Notes: generated by a model from the sequence alone, not told the origin. Numbered from the stretch's first letter, positions 1 through 13,211 are shown. The stretch: 64,000 nucleotides of DNA from Paramecium pentaurelia (GCA_905183005.1 CAJJDO010000067.1:429625-493624); one strand, 5' to 3'. Numbers and translations are program-made.

Positions 1-1092
1 TCCTAGAAGAGGTAAGGCTAAATCTTATTCAAATTGAAATCTTGTATGAGTCATTTCAGGTGGTGTTCTAATTAAACATGGGCATCTACATAATTCTATT
101 TACAAATTATAGAAATTAGAATTACCATAAAGTTTTTTAGCTTGATCTACTGAAACAACTGAATCTTTAAGTCCATGCAGAATGTATAGAGGAGATTTGA
201 CTTTTAATATTTTATCTTTATTAGTAAATCTCTCTTTAAGTATCTTCCTTAAAAAAGGATATTTCTCCGAAACAATTTCTTATAAGGATAAAAATGGAGA
301 TATCAAAACTAAAGTAGCTGGTTTAAACAATGATGCTACATGACATGCAACTCCAGTTCCTATAGATCTTCCCATTAATATTATATTCTATTCCTCTATT
401 CCGGAATGAAAGGCCACATACTTATAAATGTATTCAGCATCTTTTAAAATAACTTCTTCATTTGGTTCACCTTGATAAATTCCATAGCCTGGATATTCAA
501 CAGCTAAAATGTTCATTCTCATATTATGTCTGAGGAAGTCTATTAGATTGTAAGAAGACTTCAGATCTTCACAATTGGCATGGAAATAGATGATAGTTCT
601 TTTAGTCATTGTATAGGATTTTAAATATAAACACGGAATTTCTTTTGTATATTTACAGCTTCTATTTGTTAGTGTATGGGGGAATTCATTGTTGTAAGAG
701 GCACGAGGGGATATAGATAATCTTAATTCATGTCTTTGTATTTAAATATGGAAATTACATTTGAGTTTTAGGTTTGAGGTTTGTTGTTTAAGTTATATGA
801 GGTATTCTTTAACTTGGCAGTTCGTCAACTTGATCATCATATATGGATAGAGCACTTATATCCTAGATATAGTGGTAATTAATATACGTTGGGTATTTCA
901 TCAGGTGGTTTAAAAGGATCTATTTTATGAAACTAGATTTTGGTTTTGGGAGAGGTTGGTATAAATTTAAATATATCTTCGTAAAATGGAATTTTGATTA
1001 GTTCCTAGGAGATAAGACAATAAAGCAACCTTGAGATCTCCTTCTCTATAAGTGTTTTTGGGTATTGGAAATATCATAAAATTTAATTCCAT
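1..1092 (-). CDS. ABHD17-like alpha/beta hydrolase (3' end outside window)
   Basis: Probable serine hydrolase of the ABHD17/BEM46 group, whose animal members depalmitoylate membrane proteins. Seen in the sequence: a strand/oxyanion segment IIYFHANCEDL, the nucleophile elbow GRSIGTG, an acid region LHGLKDSVV, and a PPEMTH segment that fits the catalytic histidine. The TGA stop is not reached, so the C terminus lies beyond base 1. The ATG at 609 is internal: homologous-looking sequence (KEIPCLYLK) continues upstream in frame. I place the start at 1092, with an alternative ATG at 1077. At least one short intron is needed between about 725 and 860; its borders are uncertain. Divergent from the kinase that starts at 1102. 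Substrate cannot be told from sequence. Confidence 0.8.
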
Positions 1093-1101
1093 TATTTATT
1101 A
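1093..1101. promoter_or_regulatory. 9-bp gap between two divergent start codons
   Basis: The proposed starts of the hydrolase (1092, minus) and the NEK kinase (1102, plus) are only 9 bp apart. Any promoters must therefore overlap the coding sequence of the opposite gene, or one start lies further downstream (1077 for the hydrolase). No core motif is recognisable. Confidence 0.3.
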
Positions 1102-2224
1102 ATGTAATAATAAGGATAAGGTAGTACCATTTAAGATTTCAATGTGCTAGAAAAACTAGGAGAAGGATCCTTCTCTTCAGTTTATAAGGTATGAAAGATA
1201 TGTTTATGTAGGTGTAACGGAAATCGGATGGACAATATTATGCTATGAAAAAAGTCAATATATCTCAGTAGACTTATAAAGAGAGAGAGAATGCCTTAAA
1301 TGAAATTCGTATATTGGCATCACTTGACTCTCCTTATATTGTTGAATTCAAAGATTCCTTTCTTGATTCTGAAGGAAAAACGCTGTATGTAATAATGGAA
1401 TTTGCATCTGGCGGAGACCTAAATAGTTTATTGAAGTAAGGAAAAGTCAAAGGAGGAGTTGAAGAAGCAGAAATCTGGAGAGTGTTAACACAAATAACAA
1501 TTGGAGTCAAAATGCTCCATGACAACAATATTTTACATCGAGATTTAAAATTGGCGAATGTCTTCATTGGTAAAGGTCCAGAAGGAAACATATACAAAAT
1601 TGGTGATCTTAACATCAGTAAAGTAACACACGGAGCCAATGCTAGAACATAAGCAGGAACACCATGTATAATAATAATTCCCCTAATTTTATTAGATTAT
1701 GCATCTCCAGAGGTTTGGAAAGGTGAACAATATTCATGGCCTTGTGATATTTGGTCAATTGGTTGCATCATCTATGAATTAGCAGCCTAGTAACCTCCAT
1801 TTAGAGCAGCTGATCTCCAATCATTAAGTAGAAGAATTCAAACAGGTGTATATGATCCAATTCCAGGGAAATATAGCAAAGATTTATCTGAAGTCATAAA
1901 AATGATGTTATAGGTCGTTCCTCGTAATAGACCCAGTTGTGATGCCATTCTAAAAAATCCTATAGTTATAAGAAATAGTGGCTCATTACTTGTTGAAGAG
2001 GAAGTCGGAGGCAAAAAAGTAGCTAAACTCTTACAAACCATTAAATTACCATATAACCTTAAATAATTGAAAGGCAATCTTCCTAAAGCAAATTATGAAA
2101 ACAAAATAAAAAGATCAAGTTCGTAATCTGGAATTAGAGTCAATACTGATATCAGTTAAACACCTTAACCTGCTAGAAAGTAACCAGAAGAGGTAAAACC
2201 TCCTCAACAAGTGTAAAGACCTCC

Positions 2225-2277
<53 letters not shown>

Positions 2278-2594
2278 CTTAAGGATAATAAGTGAATAAA
2301 CCTCCTCTATTAAAACCTCCTATGGCTTAACCACCAAAACCATAATAAGCTCAGACTCCTTAATAATTGTATAATAAAGTACAATAATAAGAATAGAGAT
2401 TACTCGGATAACAAAAGTAATTTATAGATTTTTAATTTAGATATTCCAATGTTCCATATCAACCATAATAATAGATTACTCCAAGAGCATAGTCTCCAAG
2501 AGGAAATCTTTAGCAGAGTAATTAAAAAGGAGCTGCTGGTATGCCATCTGGAATGAGAAGACAATATAGTGCTGGTCCAATTGGAAGAAGATGA
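1102..2594 (+). CDS. NEK-family serine/threonine kinase with Gln-rich tail
   Basis: A 479-aa protein after removing introns 1189-1211 and 1666-1695. The kinase domain fills about residues 9-265: Gly loop LGEGSFSSVYK, lysine YAMKKV, catalytic loop HRDLKLANVF, activation segment ending AGTPYYASPEVW. The usual DFG is DLN (KIGDLNISKV), a variant seen in some flagellar/ciliary NEKs. The tail (about 300-479) is rich in Q, P and N, with 17 consecutive TAA-encoded glutamines and a basic end (GPIGRR). NEK kinases in ciliates are numerous and act on cilia and basal bodies; the exact role here is inference. Ends in TGA, 46 bp before the next kinase gene on the same strand. Confidence 0.92.
2226..2276 (+). 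repeat. (TAA)17 trinucleotide run encoding poly-Q
   Basis: Seventeen consecutive TAA triplets lie in frame in the tail of the NEK kinase. Under the standard code this would be stops; under the ciliate code it is polyglutamine. Prone to length polymorphism. Confidence 0.95.
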
Positions 2595-2640
2595 TTAATA
2601 TATATTATCTAATTCGATAATAAAAATTAATAATATTTTA

Positions 2641-4182
2641 ATGCATTCAGAACAAATTGTGAAGCAATACCTAAATGAATTAAAACTTTAAATATCTGAT
2701 ATTCTAAATATTGATTAAGAAAAATTCTTTAAGAAGCAGGCAGGTCAATCTGAATTAATTTTGATATCTAGAAATGTTGGAAAAATTAATAAGCGTAATA
2801 CAGAATAATAAAGAACTATTGTTGTTACAAGTGAAAATTTATATAATATTGATAAAAAATCAATTAAAAGAAAGATATAAATTCAAAAGATATTTGGTGT
2901 AACAGTCTCCAGATCAAGTTTTGAATTTATTTTGCATGTACCTTCAGAAACTGATTATCATTATAAATCACAAGAGAATAGAGATATAATTTTATATTAC
3001 TTATCTATAGTACTTAAACTGAATAATAAGGATGGTTTAAAAATATATTTAGTTGATTAAGAAGATCTTCAATAATTTTGTTTGCATTAAAAAACTTCTG
3101 ATCTTTAAAAATAAATGGTATTGCATCCTAAATCAAAATTATTATTTCTATATCCTCATGATTTTTAATTGTAATATATAAACATGTAAAACTAACCTAC
3201 AAAAAGTTTGAATATTAATCATAAAATTACAGTACTTTTTGTAAATGATAAATTAAAATTTAGAGTTAAATTAGAAGATTTCTCTAAAAATGCAATCATA
3301 AATTAGGGTTCTTTAACAAAACTATTTTTATTAAGTTTAAAAACAGATCGATAAAAAGTTCTGGTCTTGAAAACTATTAGATCATCTGATATAGATGTTG
3401 ATTTAATGGAATTCTTTCTTAAAAATTATGAAATTGAACCCTTTAATGAATAATTAGAATTATGCATAAGATAAACAGATTTAATTCACTTTTTTTTTAA
3501 ATTTGTGAAAGGAGGAGATCTCTTTGCTCATTTATAGAATATTGGTACTTTTACAGAGAATTAAGCAAAATATATTATTGCTTAAGTTGGTATGGCTTTA
3601 TAAAGTATACATGAAAAAGGAATTACTTATGGAGATTTAAAACCAGAAAATATTTTAATAGATGAATAAGGATATATATAATTAACTGATTTTGGATATG
3701 GCAAATTGAGAGTTTACTAAGAATATAAAAAATAATAAAATATTAACTTTTCTGTTGAATATGCATCTCCAGAATATTTGAAATTTGGAGATTTGACTAG
3801 AATGTCAGATTGGTATAGTATGGGAATATTACTTTACGAATTACTAGTTGGCATTTCTCCATTTTATCATCTAAACACAGAAATTGCAATTAAATTAATA
3901 TGCTAAGGAGAATTGCATTTTCCAAAAGGAACCACTATTACTAATGAATGCAAGGATCTCATTTCTAAATTGTTGTAGTAAGATTCATCTACAAGAATTG
4001 GTTTCTCGAATGATTTCAAAGAAATTTAAGCTCATCCATGGTTTTAAGAAATAGAATGGATTGAATTAAAACAAAAAAAAAAAGAATTACCATATATTCC
4101 TAATATTATTGAAGGAACTCTTATATAAGAGCAATATATAAAATTGGAATAACTATGTGATGATGAAAGGGGTTGGTACTGA
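2641..4182 (+). CDS. AGC-type protein kinase, non-RD, with N-terminal PH-like region
   Basis: Intronless, 513 aa. The kinase domain lies at about residues 220-480, with a lysine strand VLVLKTIR, hinge KFVKGGDLFAHL, catalytic loop YGDLKPENIL, DFG (LTDFGYGKL), an activation segment ending EYASPEY, and HPWF near its end, as in AGC kinases. The catalytic-loop arginine before Asp is glycine (YGD for YRD), so activation-loop phosphate control may be unusual. The preceding ~150 residues look like the PH-like module found ahead of several ciliate AGC kinases, but that assignment is weak. No C-terminal hydrophobic motif was identified. The protein ends ERGWY. Downstream is about 0.5 kb without a gene. 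Confidence 0.85.
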
Positions 4183-4705
4183 AAGTGAGAATATTTAATA
4201 ATATTTTATATAACAACAATAAATTATTCATAACATATCAAGTACATAATATGAAGGGCTTATTTATTTCCTTTTTAAAGGTGAAAATAATGACCAATTT
4301 ATATCAGCTGTTAATGGTGGTACTCTATATATAATAACTTCTAAATTTTATATTGTATGTCAATTCACTTTTTATTCTATTAAAATTGCTATTCAATTAA
4401 ATTAAGATTTAAACTTCTGATGGATTCAGTAGAAATAGATGTTTGCACTTAAAAATTGACATTTAAATATATCTGATGGTAATGTAATTTACATAAGTGT
4501 ACCACCCATATAATGAGAAGATATAAAAAATTAAGTGTTTTCTCCTTTAAATTTTTACAATTCTTAAGAAAAAAGCTTTAAATATAATGGCATTAATTGA
4601 CATTTAGAAATATTTAAGATGAGGATCCTTTAAATTCTATTATATAACTAAAACATTTAAATATCTTAGATTAAACATACAATATTAATAAAAATAAAGT
4701 GAATA
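4183..4705. other. Intergenic, no gene recognised
   Basis: AT-rich stretch between the 3' ends of the convergent AGC-kinase and TPR genes. Short open frames exist on both strands, but none has a start, conserved motif or clean intron structure. Confidence 0.6.
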
Positions 4706-5962
4706 TCATTATTTAACTTTTATAGATTCTAGGTTAAGTTATACTCGTTTTCTTAATATGTTAGTTTACTCAAAGTAAATACTGTAAACTTAATCAGCAT
4801 TATTGAAAAAATCACTAGCCAATTCAAATTTCTTTAAACTAAGATATGCTACTCCTATATTGTTTAATATCTATCCTAATTGGGCATCAAAAGATCCTCT
4901 ATAACATCTAATAGCCAAAGTATAATAATCTATGGCTATATCTAGTTGTTATTAAACTTGATATAAAATTCCAAGTAGATTATAGATTTAAACAAAGTTG
5001 AAATCATAATCATTATGATAACTAATTTTAGATGATAATATACTAATCAGAATGGATTTTTAAACTCTTTAATAGATATTCAGTGGCCACTTCAAATGCT
5101 TTAGAATAATAAAAGATTTTTCCTAAAGCATAATATGCTTTACCAACTTTAATATTATTCTCTATGATATTATCCCTATAAATTTCTAAAGCTTCATAAG
5201 TAATCAATTTAGCTGATTCATAATCATCTTAATAACAATCAAATATCTACTTAAAAGTGCATATACTATCCCTAATTACAATAAACAATCTGCTTATTGT
5301 ACTTTCCAGTTAAGTCTCTCATATAGAATTAAGGCTTGATAGAAACTGTCAGCAGCTTCTTGAAATTTAAGCTGAATTCTATATAAATTTCCTAAACTCA
5401 ACAATAATTATCCTTTAATGTGAAGATCTGCAATGTCAAAATTTTATAAAATCATAGTCTATGTTGCAACTGCTTCTTCAATAAGTCCTTCTGATTATTA
5501 AACTTTACTCAAGTAGTAAAATGCTTAAATAAAAATAATTGAAGACTATTTTTATTCAATTTTTGTTTAAGCTTCTTTTATTCTTTCTTTTGAATTAGCT
5601 ATAACTTTAAGTAATCGTTATTTGGCTTTTTTCAATTCATTCCTTTCTAAATCTTCAATAGACCCAAGTAATTCTCTATAATCACTATTTTCACTTAACT
5701 CTAAAATGAACTAAGTTTTTGTTGGCAATTTGGCCATCTTTATTGATTTAAGTTTTTTCACTTTATTTTACATAGTATGAACTTCAAGGGAGACTCTCGG
5801 AGGTATTTGAGCACTGATTTCTTCTGGGACCATCAGCAGTTTATCTTCAGACAATCTTTGAGTAATAAATCCTTCTAAATCAATAGAATGTCCTCCTGAA
5901 TTAAGCATTAGTAAAATAGTTTAATACTTGAGTGATACTATTTCTATTAAGGATTGGCTCAT
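4706..5962 (-). CDS. TPR-repeat protein
   Basis: A 403-aa protein after removing introns 5228-5250 and 5022-5043. From about residue 120 on it is a series of helix pairs with TPR-like spacing and residues, for example ILNNIGVAYLSLKKFELASDFF, IYNLLGILYQ, GDLYRIQLKFQEAADSFYQAL-like segments and YYALGKIFYYSKAFEVATEYL. TPR arrays are protein-binding scaffolds; in ciliates many serve intraflagellar transport or basal bodies, but nothing here identifies a partner. The N-terminal ~120 residues are Lys/Glu/Gln-rich and probably coiled coil. Ends in TGA at 4706. Confidence 0.85.
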
Positions 5963-7081
5963 TCTTGGATTTGTTCATGGTATAATCCTATTCAGTTCTC
6001 TCTTACCTCAATAACATTATATAATATAATGTCAAATACTAAACTAATTAAAACAGTATATAAAATATAATCAAATATATTGTCTAACTCTTATATAAGA
6101 TAAATGAGTTCATCATTTCTATCTGAAAAATAACAATTAAGGATTGCAATAGTGGTATACAGGTTGATTTTTAATTATTATATTTAATAGCTACATATTA
6201 AATTCAAAATCTAAATTTACTCCAGTAATTAAATAAACATTTATTATGATTTTGAAAGTTTTTTTTATTAAAAACAGGTTCTTCAATGGATAATTTATAG
6301 CCTAATAATTCTCTTTTTTTCAGATTATAGAATTCTTGGTCAATATCATATAGTGAATTTAAAGCAGTTGAGTATTTTAACTATATACAAAATCAAATTA
6401 GATGCAGATCTAAACTTAGGGTTCAATTATTATTTTGTTAAATACAAAAAGAAAAATCATTATTGTTTATTTAATTATTTTTTCATGTATTTTTATAATT
6501 CTTTTTTTTGATCCGAATATTTTCCATAATTCTATATCTAATAAAATAAAATTGAAAATAAATTAGCATACAACAGAATTTGATATCTTTTAGATTCTGT
6601 AATAATTAAAAATTTGGTTACATATAATGAGATTCTTATATAAATATGATGTTCCATTTAATGATAGATTTTGAATATTCTCTATTTAAATTATAGTCTT
6701 GTCCAAATTTAGAAAAATTATAATTATTATATTTTCCAAGATTATTTTAAATTATTTCCAATATACTATTTTTCTCATCATCCTTAAGCTCATAAAATGT
6801 TATTATATTCTCTTAATATTTAATAATTATTATCTAAATTTATTATTTATTCAAAAGAACTACATATATCTTATTTATTTAAATTTCATATTTAATAAAT
6901 TATTTTATAATAAATTACAATCAATAAAACATATTATTTAGATTGAATAAATTGTAAGATAGAATTTAACATACTTTAAAAATTATATGAATTAGAAAAT
7001 AAATATAAATATTTAATAAATTAATATATTTAATTTAAATACGTATATCAATTATCATTACTCGCCTACTAATGTATTTTT
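5963..7081. other. Long AT-rich intergenic stretch with a possible coding remnant
   Basis: About 1.1 kb with no complete gene. On the minus strand near 6210-6370 a short open frame (including EEPVFNKK) looks mildly coding but has no start, so it may be a decayed exon. The rest is strongly AT-rich with homopolymer runs. Confidence 0.5.
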
Positions 7082-10000
7082 TCACTTAGTGTTTTTGATT
7101 TTATTTTGATTAAACTACGATAATCTCCAATTCCACCCAAAATAATAGTATTTTTAAGAAGGGATCTTTATTTCCATTCTCTAAACTTTTGTTAAATAAA
7201 AATAATAGACACCTAGTTATAATTATAAATTATATACCATATCTCCACTATTTAATGTTGTTTCTCTAAACTTTGATTCTACATGAGAATGTTTATTACC
7301 ATATACCTTTTGATGTATATCTTTGTCTTCAGGTTCTAAATTAACTACTCCATATTTGATAGTCACAGAAATCCTAGTTAAACTCACAATCACATCATGA
7401 AATCTATAACAAAGGACATTTGAGTCTACTAATTCATAAATTGGAATCTTCAAAGCTTTTAAAAATTTCTTTTTGTTATTGACATCCAATAAATCTGACT
7501 ATTCTAAACCAAATATTATAGCTATTTAAGATGATAATCTCCAAAATAGTTTATAACTTATAAATCCTTCACCATCCTCATCAAATTATGACCATAATTC
7601 CATAACATCTAATAATTAATATTTAGAAATAGCACTCTATTCACTTTTATGATATTGTTCATATGCTCCTATGATATTTGCAACCAATAGATTCAAAATC
7701 ATTAAAGAGAATACAAGTATAAATGAAATAAAAAATAAATAAGAAAGATTTGATCCACACCCATTAAATCCAATCTCTTAAAATTCATCATATGATTCAA
7801 TATTTATACAGGCAACAGCTGGTGATTATTGTAATGTTGTTTCTTGCATTACAACCCACCATTTCTCACCAGATGATACTTTAATTAGAGTCATTAGAGC
7901 ACCCCAGAAATCTCTAAAATGCATATCAAATCCATTTATTGATTATTAAGGACGTAAATAAGCAAATAAATCACAAGAAACAATAGTATAACAATATAAG
8001 ACTACCAACATTATTAAAAGCATAGAAGCTGTATTAGGTAAAACAGCAAATATGGCATGAAATAAATGTTGTATTGATTTAAAATGTTAAGTTAATTTGT
8101 ATATTCTTGTAACTTGAAATGCAACTGATACTACATGAAGTATATGATAATCTAAAAAGCTAGAAATAACACTTAAAATGATTCCAAAAATTTCATATAT
8201 TTTAAACTTGTAATCTGTTACTTATACTGAACTTATTAAAATTTCAAATAATTGAATAAAGATAAAAATCTAATTGATTTTATCTAAAACTTATTCATAT
8301 TCTTGTCCCATTCTTGCATAATATAGACTTAGTACAATGATATTACTTAAAATTACTATTAAAAATGGAATCTACAAAAATTAATATAACCTGTATAACA
8401 AATTTAAAATAAACATAGTTGGAGGCCTAAATTTCTTCTTTGGTTTTAAATGCAATATTTATTCCTTAATCTGAAACCATTCTCTTTATTTGTCATCCAA
8501 TAAATGAAGATTTTCTATTTATAAATAATAATATTTATACATGATTCTTCTCTTGTTTTTATATAAGTTTCAACAACTAAAGTAACAAACATTCCTAAAA
8601 CTAAAGTATTGCCAATAAAGAAAAATAGTTAATAATAAATTGACCAATATCTATTTGTATCATGATGTGGTTAATGACCAATTCCTGAAGCTTACCATGC
8701 AGGTGTCATTAATGGAATCCATTCTTCTGAAGTTGCAACACAAAATAAGATATTTATTGATTAAAATATAGTATCAAAATTTAGAGTTCTATTTATCCAA
8801 TTACCTCCTATATCAAAACAATCAATCTTAGATTATAAATGTAATTCTAATGAATTTCCTTCAGGAAGACTACAATAATAGAATTCATCATTTAATAGTT
8901 ACATTCCTATAATACCATACATTAATAATATGAGGAGACTAAAAAGAGCTAATTAAATCATCTTAGTAAAAGCATTAAATAAGGCTTAGAGTGCTTATTT
9001 TAATATAGGATATTAATCAGCACCAGTTTTTAAAAATGCTAGTACTCTTAGAGAATCAAATAAAGTCAAAATAAATAACGGAGGATTTCCTAATCCTATT
9101 GAGATTAGATTCACAATAATATTTATTATAGATAAAATGTTAAGAAATGATTGATTTATGAATTTTACTATCCCATAGGCCAAACAATTTAGAATCAATT
9201 CAATGATGAAGATTACTGTAGTAATATATTGAATAACATCAAGAATCATCTAAAACTTATTCAATTTATTACCTTTTCTTCACTTTTAGGATCTGTTAAA
9301 GGATTTTAAACAGCACTTTTCACTGCACTTAATGTTACAACTAATAAAATGCAAATTCTAAATATTTTATGTTCAACTATTCTTTTATAATTTTAACCTT
9401 TATTTTAACTAATATTAGGTTTAATTGAAATTCCATTATTATTTGTTTCTTAAAGAGGAGCTTTTGAGTCATCCTCATTCTAAGATTAAGAAGAAGATTA
9501 GATTGATTCTTATTAGAAACAAGAATTTTTTATATATTACCAAGCTCTTTATAAATAATCTGTTTATGGATATTTCTAATCTAATTCATTTAACTTCTTT
9601 CCAAATTCATTTAAAAATAAGGCTCTTAATAATCTCATAAAAAGAGTATGACATAAAAAGAACACAATTAAAAAAAAGATGAAAGATGATACTGGCTTAT
9701 ACAATGCATGTTGATACATTGTTACATGCCATTCTTCTGCATAAAAAATATTAAATACAGCCATTAATGAATTTCCAATTCCATTAAAATGAATTTCAAT
9801 TTCATTTGATCCTTTTACATAATGAGCAAATAATTCTTATCCTATAATGGATATTAAAAATGCAAAAATAACCCATAATATGATAAGATGTCTAATTTTA
9901 ATTATTGTTTCTATTAAACATCGAAGTAATAATCTAATTACTCCAAAGTATTCTAATTTATATATTAATTTTATGACTCTAAATGCTTTGAATGCCTTAA

Positions 10001-11664
10001 TAATAATAAACACATTGCTTTCAAAATTTAAAAATTCCAATACAATCACGATAATTAATGCAAGTGATAAGAGTGCATCTACTATTAAATATAATTTTCT
10101 TCTTGATTTCTTAAATAAAATTAATTTTAAAAGAGTTATTATTATTATTAAGAAGTTCATTACCATATCTGCATAATATTCTTTTGGATGATTTCGTTTT
10201 TCAACTTAATCTGCACATAATATAATAGTAGATGCAATGATAATTAGTTAATCAAATTATTTAATTCTATTAATAATACAAGATTCATCTTTCTCTTTCA
10301 ATGTTTCATTACGTAAAATCTCTGCTGGAGTTACTAAATTTGCTCTATTTTATGATGAAATTTATGATATCATATGCAATTTATGAAAATTAATTTAAGC
10401 TTTGTTTTAATTGTTTATTAATGTAACTGTCCTTCTTCTCTAAGTAAATAGTTCAGATTTACTGGATTTTATACTATTTTTTATTGCACTACTAACAAGA
10501 AATGATTCGTATAATGTAGCCAATAATAAATCAGATAAAGTATAATGTCTAGTATATATGATTGAAATACAAAATGAAAAGCATAAAAACAAAATATATT
10601 GCTGTCGCTGGAGGAGTTACAGCTTTCCAAAAATAAAAAACAGTTGGTGACCAACCTGTTGCATTAAAAAACATAAATCCACTTAAAAAGGAATCATATA
10701 TAGTATCAAAATTATAATACCCATAATAAAAGTCTAAATAATTTAAATCTTCAGAATTAAACTGATTTATGCACTCATAACTAAATATTGATATATAAAT
10801 ATATACCCATCTGGACATTCCCATTCTCCACAAAGATTTCTAATATTCAAATCAATTATTCCATCTTTGGCACATCTATAACCTGTTACTCCTCTTAATA
10901 AATGTAATCCAATTACAGAAAATCCAAAAATCACTATAACTAAAGGAATTATTATTGTATGAATAGTTAAAAAACATGAAAAAAATGTTTCCACTTGTTC
11001 TCTAAAATAATGAATTTCTTGCAAAAGCCTCACTAATCTTAATAAACGAATAACTCTTAACAATTAAATGAATGTAATTGACTAATCAAAATAAATTGAC
11101 CATGTACAAACGAAAGTTAGAAAGTTTAAACAACTCCAAATATTTCTTAGATATGTTCCTTTCCCAAATATAGCTCCATAACAAATACACTGAATAATTA
11201 TCTCAATCCCAAAAAATACATTGCATATTGTTTCAATTATTATCGAAGCTATGTTCCTGTTACTTAAATTATTAACACTATCTCTAATTTAATAGTCATA
11301 TAAACAAAATGCTATAGTATTTACAATCACCATTATAATCACTAATCGTTGCAAAACATTGATGTTTTCACTTAAGAATAAGCGTATCTTATTTTCTTTA
11401 CTAAAGCATCCCAATGCTGTTTATACATGTTATTAATCCTCAATGGGATGATGTTCGATTTTCTGCATATATAACTATAAGTTTGTATACTTGATTTTTA
11501 ATAGTAACCAAATCGGGGTGTAATTCTAAATATTGAAAAGTAAAAGGCTCATATTCAAATCCTAATTATGTCTCTAAGCAATCTCCCATTCTTTTCTATA
11601 TTGATTTCTCGATTTCTTAAGAACCAATAGGAGGTAAAGTAATTTTTAGTTATTGAAAAATCAT
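7082..11664 (-). CDS. Four-domain voltage-gated cation channel alpha subunit (CaV-like)
   Basis: A protein of roughly 1,450-1,500 aa with four repeats of six membrane segments, the architecture of CaV/NaV/NALCN channels. Domain I has a strong S4 (LLRVIRLLRLVRLL). Pore motifs by domain are ATGW, AEEW, SEEW and GEKW, so the selectivity ring reads T/E/E/E instead of the EEEE of calcium channels. The S4 of domains III and IV are poor in positive residues. After domain IV there is an EF-hand-like FDEDGEGFISY and a pre-IQ-like region, both typical of CaV channels. Introns traced: 28 nt near residue 55, and two in domain I (26 and 22 nt). Start at 11664 follows an in-frame TGA. Likely carries Ca2+ or mixed cation current in the cell or ciliary membrane; ion selectivity is inference. 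Confidence 0.88.
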
Positions 11665-12361
11665 TAATTTATATATATTATTCAACTCTCATACTTCATT
11701 CTAAATAAGACTCCAACCAAAAGTACAAATTAATTTTGATATACTCTCTCTTGTCTAAATATTTCAATTTCAAATAAACCAAGAGTTAATTATTTTATTT
11801 TTTATAATTTTCATAAAATTATCAAAATCCTATAACCAACTCACTTCCAATATACCATCCTTACGTCAATATAATACTTTAAAATCCTTTTCAAAAATTC
11901 TCTAATCTATTATAACTCATCCTTTCTAGGACCAAATTTATTTCAAATACAAAATCAAAACCCATCTAAAAAACGATTTTTTTCAAGAATTACACACCTA
12001 TAACACCAAAATCATCAACAAAAATAATGAACACTTATCCATATAATTTAACTTATAATTCATTTATCTAAATTTGTATTGTAGTTTTTTATTTTTGCCT
12101 TATTTTGGTTGACTTTTTTATATTTTTGGAAATTCATTTTTAGGATATGGGTAATTGACTTTGTTTTGAAACTGATTTAACGATAGGTCTACACATCTTT
12201 TGTTAATTCTTTATCATTTCAATCACCTCCTCAATGAATTAGCTCTTATTTATTATATTTTATAGTTGCTTTTTTATTACCTATTAAATTATTAACCTAT
12301 ATCTTTTAACTCTAATAAGGTAACTCAATATTGTGTTTATTTTGATAAATATAAAATTTAT
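11665..12361. other. Intergenic, no gene recognised
   Basis: AT-rich. A plus-strand stretch at about 11755-12030 stays open in the ciliate code but has no ATG, and I see no known motif. Confidence 0.5.
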
Positions 12362-12729
12362 TCAATATTTATGTTCTTCAAAAAAAACTAGAATTTCATT
12401 TACAGGAAATGAGTCTACCCAGACCCTTTCTTAATTATAAATCCTTTATAATTGCACCCTCATTATTTTTAAGTACTTTTTCAATTCGATTTTATTTTTT
12501 ACTTCTACTAAAAATATACTCTTAATTTCTTCCAATTCTTCTCTTGAATTTACTTTATTTAAAGTATTTGTGGATCTTCTAGTGCTTAAAAATCACCATC
12601 AAGAGAAGAAAAATATTCTCTAAGTTTCTGTAATTTTTTTAATTTAAAAAATGAATTCCATCTTAATTAGCTCTTATGAATTATGAATGCTCTTTCTTAG
12701 AATCTCTATTGAAACTCAATTAATTTCAT
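12362..12729 (-). pseudogene. Possible decayed short gene with two offset open frames
   Basis: From the ATG at 12729 a frame beginning MKLIEFQQRFQERAF runs as Lys/Gln/Glu-rich, helix-like sequence. About 130 bases later a different frame becomes coding-like (NSREELEEIKSIF, then RVWVDSFPVNEIL) up to the TGA at 12362. No GT-AG intron of a length that joins the frames was found. Either a frameshifted remnant or a gene whose splice I could not solve. Function unknown. Confidence 0.35.
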
Positions 12730-13211
12730 TCTAATGTAATATATTTCGATGCTTTATTGAAGTTGGAACCTTCGTGGATTTTAGTAAGATTTTCTTAAAT
12801 TTTATATTAATTCAAAAAAATAACAATTAGAAAAATCATCATTTAACCCTTCATTATAATTTATTATATTTAAAATTATGAATTAATTACTTAAGGTTCG
12901 CATATTATTGATTATATTATTGTTATTATCTTATTTCTGAAATATAGATAAACTATAAAATGTTCAAAGATGTTTATTTTCTATATAAATTCATATATTA
13001 AATATACATTTGTTATTTTAGATTGAAACTTCTGAACTTTTTCAAATATTATAATAAAGTAATAGTTTAAAAGAAAAAAATTAAAATTTAATCATATTAT
13101 GTTAAGTAAAGAGGTTAATTAAATAAAGCTATCTAATTCTTAAGTTAAATCTAAGAAAGCTGTCTTTCATAAAAAATAAACTAAATTTTATTATAATATA
13201 TATATTAAAAT
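12730..13211. other. Intergenic, no gene recognised
   Basis: Very AT-rich sequence between the putative remnant and the end of the SPC12 gene. No motif or complete frame seen. Confidence 0.5.

Noticed and set aside
2226..2276. TAA run as a non-coding microsatellite
   Set aside because: It is in frame within a kinase gene and reads as polyglutamine in the ciliate code.
6699..6941. Plus-strand 80-aa Ile/Leu/Tyr-rich ORF
   Set aside because: Pure AT-composition artefact, with no conserved feature.
9847..10176. Plus-strand 109-aa ORF
   Set aside because: Antisense shadow of the channel gene; the minus strand encodes membrane segments with S4 charges.
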